Part shown: one piece after another, positions 58,085 to 64,000 of the stretch | Numbering within the stretch: the first letter of the stretch is position 1 | How the letters are laid out: each line of letters begins with the position of its first letter | Source: Kribbella sindirgiensis | Lineage (GTDB): Bacteria; Actinomycetota; Actinomycetes; Propionibacteriales; Kribbellaceae | Reading direction: 5' to 3' | Assembly: GCF_004331435.1 (NCBI RefSeq) | Contig: NZ_SJKA01000018.1 | Span: forward strand, 62,001 to 126,000 | Length of the DNA stretch: 64,000 bases | Made by a program: the position numbers and the translations under genes | The notes under the pieces: generated by a model | Told to the model about the DNA's origin: nothing | What the model saw: the letters and a program-made list of their open reading frames with translations, nothing else | Database searches by the model: none

Positions 58085-58776
58085 TCAGCAGCCGCAGAGG
58101 TGTGGATTGCCTCGGCTAGAGCGGTCATGTCGGTGATGACGGCATCAGCGCCGGCGCGTTGCAGCTCGGTGCCGCGCTCGGGCGTCTTGGCGTAGCCGAT
58201 CGAGTGGACGTCGGCGGCTCGGCTGACCTCGATGTCGGTGACCGAGTCGCCGATCATGACGCAGCTCTGAGGTTGGCGGTCGAGGATCGCGAGCGCTCGC
58301 CGGACAAGTTCGGGGTGCGGCTTCATCAGGCTCGGTTCGCCGTAAGGCCGGCCGAGTATCTCTTGCACCAGGTCATGTAGGTGGTGCTGCTGTAGGAATG
58401 CCTCGACCGAGTCGGCCGAGTTGTTGCTGACGACGACCACGGGCCGCCGGGTTTGGTGGCAGGCGGCGAGGAATTCCGCGGCTCCTGGCGTAGGAACCGC
58501 GAGGCGGGCGGCGTCGACCTCGCCCTGCACGGCAGTCCGCTCGACGGCTTCGAGGGTGGCGGGCGCGTTGCTAGCAGCGAAGCGGAGGACGGCGAGGTGA
58601 TCGCTGGTCGCGCTCACCGAATCGGTCAGCCCGGTGCCTGCTTCGCGGAGGACTGCGCGGGTCGCGTCGGCCAGATGGGCGTTGCGGTCTGCCGGGAGTA
58701 GCGGGGTGACTGGGCCGTCGAAGTCCAGGAGGACGGCGGTGGTATGCGCGAGGAGAGCGAGGAGCTGGTCAGTCAT
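58081..58776 (-). CDS. HAD-family phosphatase
   Basis: A 231-residue haloacid-dehalogenase-type hydrolase, close to phosphoglycolate phosphatase in layout. Motif I is LLDFDGPVTPLL (Asp nucleophile near 18), motif II VVVVSNNSA (near 120), the Lys in LMKPHPELV and motif III MIGDSVTDIE (about 176-185). It overlaps the 3' end of the GntR-type gene by 8 bp, so they are cotranscribed. HAD genes next to GntR regulators are common in AICEs, but the substrate is unknown. Confidence 0.9.
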   Translation of the reverse strand: MTDQLLALLAHTTAVLLDFDGPVTPLLPADRNAHLADATRAVLREAGTGLTDSVSATSDHLAVLRFAASNAPATLEAVERTAVQGEVDAARLAVPTPGAAEFLAACHQTRRPVVVVSNNSADSVEAFLQQHHLHDLVQEILGRPYGEPSLMKPHPELVRRALAILDRQPQSCVMIGDSVTDIEVSRAADVHSIGYAKTPERGTELQRAGADAVITDMTALAEAIHTSAAAD

Positions 58777-59623
58777 TGGGGGCGTACTCGCGGGCGATGG
58801 TGTTCCACACGCTGTCGAACCAGCGAGAGGTCTCGGTGACGTATAGCGATCCGGTCGAGTTCGGGTCCGCGTCAGCGACGTGGTGGAACAGGACCGCGTC
58901 CTTGCCCATAGGGTCGAAGATCGGGACCTGTTCCTTGCCGATCGTGACGGTGTGCTCGACCACCGGGTAGAAGCCGAAGAACAGCTCGTGGTTGTTCAGG
59001 ATGTACGCCTTGAACAGCGGCGCGGAGCCGTGGACCCGCACCTCAGCCTCAGCTCTGCCGATCAGACCGAGCGAACCCAGCTCCATGACGGATTCCACGA
59101 TCGCGAGCGCGTGCCGCTCCACCAAGCGCTCCATCCGCCGCCGAACGCCGGCGTCATCGCCTGGATTGTCGCCGGCGCGTGACGGCAGCGCGATCGGGTT
59201 GGACATGTCCGACAACAGAAGGCGCAGCCGCACCGACTCGGGAGTCAGACGGCCGGCGCGGATCTTGTCCAGCGGTTCCTGGATGATCCCGTTGAGGGTT
59301 TCTGCGGTGTAACCGGAGAAGTCGATCCGCACGTCAGGCGTCCCGAACACGGCCTCGACGTGTGGGCGGAGGCCGACCGGTCGCTCCGTACGTTCGCGAA
59401 CGAAGACCCCACTCCCCTGGCGCGCCACCACCAGGCCTTCAGCCTTCAGGAGGCGAAGGGACTGCTGCACAGTCATGCGGGCGACGCCGTAGCGCTCAGC
59501 GAGCTCGGCCTGAGAGGGCAGCTTCTCCCCAGGCCCGATCGTCTTGGTCAGGATCGCGGCCCGAAGGACATTCGCGACCTGCTGATACGGCGGGCGAGGG
59601 TCATCCGGATCGAGCGTCGTCAT
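58769..59623 (-). CDS. GntR-family repressor of the transfer operon (KorSA-like)
   Basis: A 284-residue regulator. The winged helix occupies residues 12-76 (PYQQVANVLRAAILTKTIGPGEKLPSQAELAERYGVARMTVQQSL, shown here as PGEKLPSQAELAERYGVA and MTVQQSLRLLKAEGL). The C-terminal domain is not a classical UTRA or FCD domain and may bind a small ligand or proteins. It is divergent from the Pra-like gene, with three palindromic operators between them. In pSAM2-like elements a GntR protein represses pra and transfer. Confidence 0.87.
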   Translation of the reverse strand: MTTLDPDDPRPPYQQVANVLRAAILTKTIGPGEKLPSQAELAERYGVARMTVQQSLRLLKAEGLVVARQGSGVFVRERTERPVGLRPHVEAVFGTPDVRIDFSGYTAETLNGIIQEPLDKIRAGRLTPESVRLRLLLSDMSNPIALPSRAGDNPGDDAGVRRRMERLVERHALAIVESVMELGSLGLIGRAEAEVRVHGSAPLFKAYILNNHELFFGFYPVVEHTVTIGKEQVPIFDPMGKDAVLFHHVADADPNSTGSLYVTETSRWFDSVWNTIAREYAPND

Positions 59624-59640
59624 GGGTCAAGCGTAGAGCA

Positions 59641-59736
59641 CCTGGCTAGCCCTGCTGGCCAAGTTCGTGTAAATGCTTGACTTGGCTAGCCATGCTAGGT
59701 ACGTTAGCGGCATTAGAGCTTGGCTAGCCAAGCTAG
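59641..59736. promoter_or_regulatory. Promoter and three operators of the transfer operon
   Basis: Plus-strand TTGACT (59677-59682) and TACGTT (59700-59705) are 17 bases apart. Three sites contain GGCTAGCC: 59643-59650, 59683-59692 (in the spacer) and the perfect 18-bp palindrome AGCTTGGCTAGCCAAGCT at 59717-59734 (just after the start of transcription). The layout fits tight repression by the divergent GntR protein. Confidence 0.7.
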
Positions 59737-59758
59737 TTGACTAGTAGGGAGACGCAAG

Positions 59759-60229
59759 ATGAGCATGCCGCGCCGAGTGATGGTTCAGTTCGGACTCGCC
59801 TTCCCGTACGGGTTGTACGCCGTGGGTCCGGTGGAGCCGGAGTTGGACTTCGAGCGGTCGAGCAAGGACCGGCCGGTGCAGGCTCGGGACAAGGAGACCG
59901 AGCAGCTGGTCTGGAAGGTCGAGGTCATGGACCCCGACCCGGAGACCAAGAAGAACGACCGGACGTTCGTCGTGCGCCTGTTGGCCGAGGTGCAGCCGGT
60001 GCTGCCAGAGTCGCTGCCGGGGCTGCCGTTCACGCCGATCTATCTCGACGGTCTGACGGCCGCTCCGTGGGTCGACACCCGCTCGTGCACGGGTCCGGAG
60101 AACGGCAAGGGGCACCGCTGCCGCGCTCGTCAGGGCTGGTCGTTCCGGGCGACCGATGTGAAGGCCCCGAAGAACATGCCAGGATCGGCGGCTCAGTCAC
60201 GGTCCACGTCGGGCGACAAGGCGGCCTGA
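59759..60229 (+). CDS. Pra-like activator of replication, integration and excision
   Basis: A 156-residue protein matching the AICE 'plasmid replication, integration and excision activator' pattern: GPVEPELDFERSSKDRPVQA, LVWKVEVMDPDPE, then PFTPIYLDGLTAAPWVD and WSFRATDVKAP. In pSAM2, Pra switches on replication, integration and excision genes. A tail of about 20 residues (RSTSGDKAA) is extra. The ATG at 59759 follows GGGAG by seven bases. It is the first gene of the transfer operon. Confidence 0.82.
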   Translation: MSMPRRVMVQFGLAFPYGLYAVGPVEPELDFERSSKDRPVQARDKETEQLVWKVEVMDPDPETKKNDRTFVVRLLAEVQPVLPESLPGLPFTPIYLDGLTAAPWVDTRSCTGPENGKGHRCRARQGWSFRATDVKAPKNMPGSAAQSRSTSGDKAA

Positions 60230-60255
60230 TCGTGGACGCACACAAGGCTCCGTCG

Positions 60256-60612
60256 ATGACCGTGGACGCGCACGTTGATGCCGATACGGGCCTCACGTAC
60301 CACCTGTTTACAGAGGGCGGTGGTGGCGTCCCGTGGGTAGTGCTGAAGGTCGGCCGCTCGGGCGAAGGCGTAGGGCTGTACGTCCACGATCTGTCAGTGT
60401 TTGACGCCTTCAGTGAGGTGATCGAGCGGGCTCGTCACGACCTTGCCGGAGCCCTGGGGTTGCTCCCGAACGGCGAGCCGTGTTCGTTCGTGGACGTGTT
60501 CGGGTCGATGGAGTGGAACGAACACGATCACGACCGGTGCCTTGAGCAACTGATTGACGAACCGGTTCCATACCTGCCGACTGCGTCGATCGCACTTGGG
60601 CCGGTGGCGTGA
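60256..60612 (+). CDS. Small AICE protein of unknown function
   Basis: A 118-residue soluble protein (MTVDAHVDADTGLTYHLFTE, VGLYVHDLSVFDAFSEVIERARHDLA). The ATG at 60256 follows AAGG by eight bases; a GTG at 60232 would add eight residues and sit two bases after the Pra stop. The stop is overlapped by the next gene (TGATG). Confidence 0.65.
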   Translation: MTVDAHVDADTGLTYHLFTEGGGGVPWVVLKVGRSGEGVGLYVHDLSVFDAFSEVIERARHDLAGALGLLPNGEPCSFVDVFGSMEWNEHDHDRCLEQLIDEPVPYLPTASIALGPVA

Positions 60613-60863
60613 TGCAGCGCCGAGACCTGGACGCGTGGGCGCTTGCGCTCGGCGTTGGGGATGACGATGCCGCGTTCGTGCAGCTCGTGCGGGTTGAGCA
60701 CATGGTGCAGGAGCAGCGCGAGGACTTCTCGGCGGTGTGCGACCGGCTGCGCGGCCTCGACGTACGGGGTCTGGCGGCACTCGTGGTGGACCGTCTGGAC
60801 TTCGTGCAAGAGGGCCTGTTCTGGGTCAAACGCGACTTCCTGCTGCACGAGCGGGGGTTGTGA
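60612..60863 (+). CDS. Small helical protein, LDxWA/HERG family, copy 1
   Basis: An 83-residue protein beginning MQRRDLDAWALALGVGDD and ending FLLHERGL. It is the first of four tandem paralogs (60612-61688) that share an N-terminal LDxWAxxLxVxxD motif, a helical centre and a C-terminal FxxHxRG end. GTG at 60609 overlaps the previous stop; ATG 60612 is also suitable. The family function is unknown. The position between Pra and TraB suggests a role in control or assembly of conjugation. Confidence 0.75.
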   Translation: MQRRDLDAWALALGVGDDDAAFVQLVRVEHMVQEQREDFSAVCDRLRGLDVRGLAALVVDRLDFVQEGLFWVKRDFLLHERGL

Positions 60864-60864
60864 C

Positions 60865-61134
60865 GTGGCCGGCCGCACGAAGGAACTCGACCGTTGGGCT
60901 CGCGTCCTCGGCGCTGGCAACGACACCGAGGCGCTTGCCGAGATCGTCCCGCTACGGCAACGACTCGTGACCTCGGCCGCCCGGGTGCTGTGGGTCGACA
61001 AGTCGCTGCGCCAGTGCCCGGACGGAGACCTTCGGCTTGCTGCCCGTCAGGCGGTGCAGGACGCCGTGAATCTCTGGTCGGAAGTAGCCGTAGTGACGCG
61101 AAAGTTCGAACTCCATCTGAGAGGAGACAAGTAA
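60865..61134 (+). CDS. LDxWA/HERG family, copy 2
   Basis: An 89-residue protein, VAGRTKELDRWARVLGAGND at the start and FELHLRGDK at the end. The motif is kept but degenerated (HLRG for HERG). The GTG at 60865 lies one base after the previous stop. It is more diverged and longer in the centre than the other copies. Confidence 0.75.
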   Translation: MAGRTKELDRWARVLGAGNDTEALAEIVPLRQRLVTSAARVLWVDKSLRQCPDGDLRLAARQAVQDAVNLWSEVAVVTRKFELHLRGDK

Positions 61135-61406
61135 TGGCTGCTCTGTTCGCGACACGCACGGACCTCGACGGTTGGGCCGACGCGCTCGGGGTCCGCAACG
61201 ACGAGGACGCCTCGGGGGAGCTGCACAAGCTGATGGGCCGGTTGCTCGACGCACAGGACCGGGTTCGGACCGTGGCCCGGTCGCTGTCCAAGGCTCCGAA
61301 GGACGACGTACGGGGATCGCTGGCCACGGCGCTCGGGCGTCTGGATCTGGCAGTGGTTGCGATCGACCAGGCATTGCGCGGGTTCGCCGTTCACGAGAGG
61401 GGCTGA
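61134..61406 (+). CDS. LDxWA/HERG family, copy 3
   Basis: A 90-residue protein with ATRTDLDGWADALGVRND near the start and GFAVHERG at the very end. The ATG overlaps the previous stop (TAATG). A middle segment APKDDVRGSLATALGRLD aligns with the same region in copy 4. Confidence 0.8.
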   Translation: MAALFATRTDLDGWADALGVRNDEDASGELHKLMGRLLDAQDRVRTVARSLSKAPKDDVRGSLATALGRLDLAVVAIDQALRGFAVHERG

Positions 61407-61412
61407 CGGGTC

Positions 61413-61688
61413 GTGGCGATTGCAGGTAGGCGCCGGTTCTTGGACCAGTGGGCGCGTGCGTTGGACGTGACGAACGATCTCGACGCTATGGCGAAGCTGC
61501 GCGGCTTGATGAACGAGCTGGACGACGCACGTAGTCAGCTGCAGAAGACGACCGGGGTTCTCGCCAGTGTGCCGGACCCGGATGCGAACAGCGGTGCGGC
61601 CGGTGCGATGACCGCGCTTGAGCAGGCGTGGGGTCATCTGCTGGTCGTGGAACGTCGGTTCGCCAAGCACGAGAGAGGAGGCAGGTAG
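61413..61688 (+). CDS. LDxWA/HERG family, copy 4
   Basis: A 91-residue protein starting at GTG 61413, with RRRFLDQWARALDVTND and the end RRFAKHERGGR. It is followed by the TraB gene after four bases. The four copies are clearly homologous yet differ at most positions, so the duplications are old. Confidence 0.8.
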   Translation: MAIAGRRRFLDQWARALDVTNDLDAMAKLRGLMNELDDARSQLQKTTGVLASVPDPDANSGAAGAMTALEQAWGHLLVVERRFAKHERGGR

Positions 61689-61692
61689 AGCC

Positions 61693-63132
61693 ATGGGCAA
61701 GATCAAGTCAGGCAGGAAGGCCGCGGGGGACTACCCGGTCGGGCGCATGATTGCGTCGCAGCTGCGTCACCCCGGCGTGATGGTGCCGCTGCTGGGTATC
61801 CCGGCGCTGGGCGTGTACGGCGTGACGCAGGGCTGGACGCGTCCGCTGATCGGTGCCGGCGTCCTGGTCACGGTCCTGGCGGTGTGGGCGTTGGTGTGGC
61901 GGGTGTCGTTCCGCAATCAGGTCGTCTACCGGGTGAAGGCCTGGTACCGCCGTTGGTTCCGGTACGCGCCGCGCTGGTGGTTCTGGATGGGCCGCCTGGG
62001 GCTGTCGGTGACCGACGAGATGACCGGCTGGATTCTCCGTCCCCGCATCCTCAAAGTCCGCTCCACCGGCTGTATCGACTCGGTGCTGCTAGATCTCCCG
62101 CTCGGGGTGCGAACCGACCAGGTGATGCAGGCAGTCCCGGATCTGCGGCACGCGGCGAAGGCACGACGAGTTGCGGTACGGGAGCTGGAACCGGGACAGG
62201 TGTGGGTGGACTTCTTCACCGCCGACCCGCTGCGCAAGACCATCCTTCCCGCGCTGCACCCGGTGCGCCTGAACGTACGGGACCTGGACGGCCTGGTGCT
62301 CGGGTACTGCGAGGACGGTACGCCGTGGCGGCTCAAGGTGGTCGGTCGGCACGTCTTCGTCTGCGGTGTCTCGGGTGCCGGGAAGTCCTCGGTGTTGTGG
62401 TCGCTGCTGTGGGCGCTCGCGCCGTACATCAAGGCCGGCCTGGTCGTGGTGCACGGCATCGACCCCAAAGGCGGGATGGAGCTGGACTTCGGGCGAGAGC
62501 TGTTCGACCGCTACGAAGCCGACGACTACGAAGCCATGGCCGAGATGCTCGAACAGGACGCGGACTACCTGGACGACCGCACCAAGCTCCTGCGCGGCAA
62601 GGCACGCACATTCACGGCATCGCGGGAGACACCGTTCGTGCTGATCGTCATTGACGAGCTGATGCAGCTCACCGTCTTGCTGCCCGGCCCGGAGGGACGC
62701 CGACTGTCCGCTCGGATCGAGGTGGCACTCGGTCGGCTGCTCGGCAAGGGCCGCGCACCTGGGTTCGCTGTCTTCGCGACCTCGTTGCTCGTGACCAAGG
62801 ACGTAGTGACATGGCGCGAGCTGTTCTCGACCAAGATCGCGATGCGCCTGGACAACGAAGCGCAGGTGGAAATGGCGCTCGGTGAGGGTGCGCGGGATCT
62901 CGGGGCCGAGTGCGACCGCATCCCCGAATCCCTACCCGGTGTCGCCTATGTCCTCCAGGAGGGCAAGCGAGAGCCGGTACGCGTCCGGGCGGCATACATG
63001 AGTGACGACGCGATCCGCGACATGGCAACCACGTATGGCCTGCGCGGTGCGATCGAACCCGTCGACAGTGTCACCCTTATCAACCCCAACACCGTTGACG
63101 GTGAAGTGGTCGAGAGCGGTGAAGCCGCATGA
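61693..63132 (+). CDS. TraB/FtsK-type DNA translocase
   Basis: A 479-residue conjugation protein that moves double-stranded DNA between mycelia. Two N-terminal membrane helices (VMVPLLGIPALGVYGV, LIGAGVLVTVLAVWALVW) are followed by the motor with Walker A GVSGAGKSS (225-233) and Walker B VLIVIDELMQL (316-326). FtsK-like blocks are DPKGGMELDFGRELF and TSLLVTKDVVTW. The ATG at 61693 is preceded by AGGAGGCAGG. It overlaps the WhiB-like gene (ATGA). Confidence 0.93.
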   Translation: MGKIKSGRKAAGDYPVGRMIASQLRHPGVMVPLLGIPALGVYGVTQGWTRPLIGAGVLVTVLAVWALVWRVSFRNQVVYRVKAWYRRWFRYAPRWWFWMGRLGLSVTDEMTGWILRPRILKVRSTGCIDSVLLDLPLGVRTDQVMQAVPDLRHAAKARRVAVRELEPGQVWVDFFTADPLRKTILPALHPVRLNVRDLDGLVLGYCEDGTPWRLKVVGRHVFVCGVSGAGKSSVLWSLLWALAPYIKAGLVVVHGIDPKGGMELDFGRELFDRYEADDYEAMAEMLEQDADYLDDRTKLLRGKARTFTASRETPFVLIVIDELMQLTVLLPGPEGRRLSARIEVALGRLLGKGRAPGFAVFATSLLVTKDVVTWRELFSTKIAMRLDNEAQVEMALGEGARDLGAECDRIPESLPGVAYVLQEGKREPVRVRAAYMSDDAIRDMATTYGLRGAIEPVDSVTLINPNTVDGEVVESGEAA

Positions 63133-63590
63133 GCACCAAGGTTCAGATCGCCGGCCAGCTCGCCCTTCCACTCACCCCGGCGCTGCCGCTCCCGATGCGG
63201 GTCACCGTCAACCAGTGGATCATCCGCGGTTGGCGTGACCGGGCAGCCTGCCTCGGTACCGCCGATCCCGCGTTCACCAGCGAGGAACCGACTCCCAAGC
63301 AGCAGGCCGAGGCAGCACAGCGCATCTGCGGGGCCTGCCCGGTCCGCCGATCCTGCCTCGCCTCGGCGCTACTCAACGACGAGCAAGGCGTCTGGGGCGG
63401 CACGACCGATGCTGACCGCGCAGTCATCACCACAACACTCGCCGGACTCTCGGCGTACTGGGCTCGCATCGCACCCTGGCCGCTGCCGGCCGCCTGCCGC
63501 ACCGAGTGGACGCCCGGTCCCACCGCGCTCGACCCAACCAAGCCTCTGCCGCTCAAGCGTGACGCCGACGCCGAACGGTCCGCAGCGTGA
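63129..63590 (+). CDS. WhiB-like iron-sulfur protein of the element
   Basis: A 153-residue WhiB-family protein. Four cysteines Cys41, Cys67, Cys70, Cys76 (WRDRAACLG, ICGACPVRRSC) would hold a 4Fe-4S cluster, followed by the GVWGG turn (87-91) and a basic-poor tail that is longer than usual. It may sense redox or nitric oxide and influence transfer or replication. The ATG overlaps the TraB stop and the stop overlaps the next start. Confidence 0.9.
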   Translation: MSTKVQIAGQLALPLTPALPLPMRVTVNQWIIRGWRDRAACLGTADPAFTSEEPTPKQQAEAAQRICGACPVRRSCLASALLNDEQGVWGGTTDADRAVITTTLAGLSAYWARIAPWPLPAACRTEWTPGPTALDPTKPLPLKRDADAERSAA

Positions 63591-63790
63591 TGACCGTTCA
63601 GATGCGGTTGTCGGGCGATCCGGCAGAGATCGAGGTCATGGTCAAGGTCCTTGCCGTGGTCTTCCAGCTCGACGGCTCCGGACTGCTCTACACCAACCGA
63701 GGATCCGCGGGCGTCCGCTGCTACCTCACCGCCCGAATCCCCAACAAACACGACCGATCCGAGCCCTCGACGCCGGATCTGCACCGGTAA
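63590..63790 (+). CDS. Small AICE protein of unknown function
   Basis: A 66-residue protein (MTVQMRLSGDPAEIEVMVKV, LLYTNRGSAGVRCYLTAR) with an alpha/beta pattern. The GTG at 63587 overlaps the WhiB-like stop (GTGA); ATG 63590 gives the form shown. It lies 14 bp before the RepSA-like gene. Confidence 0.65.
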   Translation: MTVQMRLSGDPAEIEVMVKVLAVVFQLDGSGLLYTNRGSAGVRCYLTARIPNKHDRSEPSTPDLHR

Positions 63791-63804
63791 GGAGGTGGTC
63801 CAGA

Positions 63805-64000
63805 ATGACCGACACCAGAACGCACGGCAGGATCACGCTGGACCGCTTCCCGCTGGACGTCGTCCAAGACCTCGCGATCACCAACGGCGTCTGTGTCCGA
63901 CCGATCCTGAACCGCGTTGTCGACACCGAGACCGGCACCGAACGCATTGTCGGCGTCTCCTGCGGATCGACGCTCACCACGAAGTGCCCACCCTGCGCCG
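63805..64000 (+). CDS. RepSA-like replication initiator (partial)
   Basis: The start of a replication initiator of the AICE RepSA type; the first 65 codons are in the window. It has TNGVCVRPILNRVVDTETG and a zinc-finger-like VSCGSTLTTKCPPCA, as in the N-terminal zinc region of RepSA proteins, which start rolling-circle replication of the excised element. The ATG at 63805 has GGAGGTGG eight bases upstream. The rest lies beyond the window. Confidence 0.8.
   Translation, partial: MTDTRTHGRITLDRFPLDVVQDLAITNGVCVRPILNRVVDTETGTERIVGVSCGSTLTTKCPPCA

Larger units (their letters stand above)
53536..64000 (+). mobile_element. Actinomycete integrative and conjugative element (left part)
   Basis: Beyond the tRNA-Phe gene the style changes to cargo genes followed by a recognisable AICE core: GntR-type repressor, Pra-like activator, TraB/FtsK translocase, WhiB-like protein and RepSA-like initiator. 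Gene order and orientation match pSAM2-like elements, which transfer as double-stranded DNA. The left edge is inferred from the tRNA; integrase, excisionase and attR must lie beyond 64000. Confidence 0.75.

Overview
The window is high-GC actinobacterial chromosomal DNA. Signs are frequent GTG and TTG starts, four-base start/stop overlaps, F420-type oxidoreductases, a stand-alone LigD-type phosphoesterase, a polyprenol-phosphate-mannose synthase, a class F sortase, a WhiB-like protein and an actinomycete integrative and conjugative element (AICE). The gene set and codon style fit a Kribbella/Nocardioides-like organism. That placement is inferred from style, not from a marker gene.

Layout. 1-4597: oligopeptide-type ABC importer operon, minus strand, running off the left edge. 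4658-12771: carbohydrate operon, minus strand, with binding protein, two permeases, two related TIM-barrel hydrolases and malate synthase as the last gene. A divergent LacI-type regulator (12910-13932) and twin operators control it. 14-30 kb: ordinary actinobacterial genes (membrane proteins, cupin/HxlR pair, F420 oxidoreductase/TetR pair, secreted S8 protease, MalT-like LuxR regulator, GrpB, a glycosyltransferase pair, aldo/keto reductase, YciI, GNAT, ABM). 29947-37037: five-gene coupled cassette SWIM / DUF5691 / MoxR-type AAA / DUF5682 / VWA. 37.3-40.3 kb: minisatellites, an MFS exporter with an unusual coiled-coil and repeat tail, and a truncated F420-oxidoreductase relic. 40.7-53.1 kb: serine hydrolase, LigD-PE, nitroreductase, murein endopeptidase, TsaC/YciO, sortase F with DUF4397, second MFS, AlkD-like protein with SDR, STAS, Ppm1 and a small metallopeptidase.

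53208-53538 holds tRNA-Glu, tRNA-Asp and tRNA-Phe. From there to the right edge the DNA is a mobile element: cargo (unknown proteins, a membrane protein with a trypco2-like domain, a TIR protein, two XRE proteins, a HAD phosphatase), then a GntR-type repressor facing a transfer operon. That operon contains a Pra-like activator, a small unknown, four tandem paralogous small proteins, a TraB/FtsK translocase, a WhiB-like protein, a small unknown and the start of a RepSA-like initiator. Integrase, excisionase and the far attachment site are not in the window.

Best candidates for undescribed biology: the four tandem small paralogs beside TraB; the TIR gene bracketed by inverted pairs of a 20-bp motif; the five-gene MoxR/SWIM/VWA cassette; two genes that appear to start at CTG inside CTGA overlaps; and a 163-bp element with 24-bp inverted ends beside the sortase gene.
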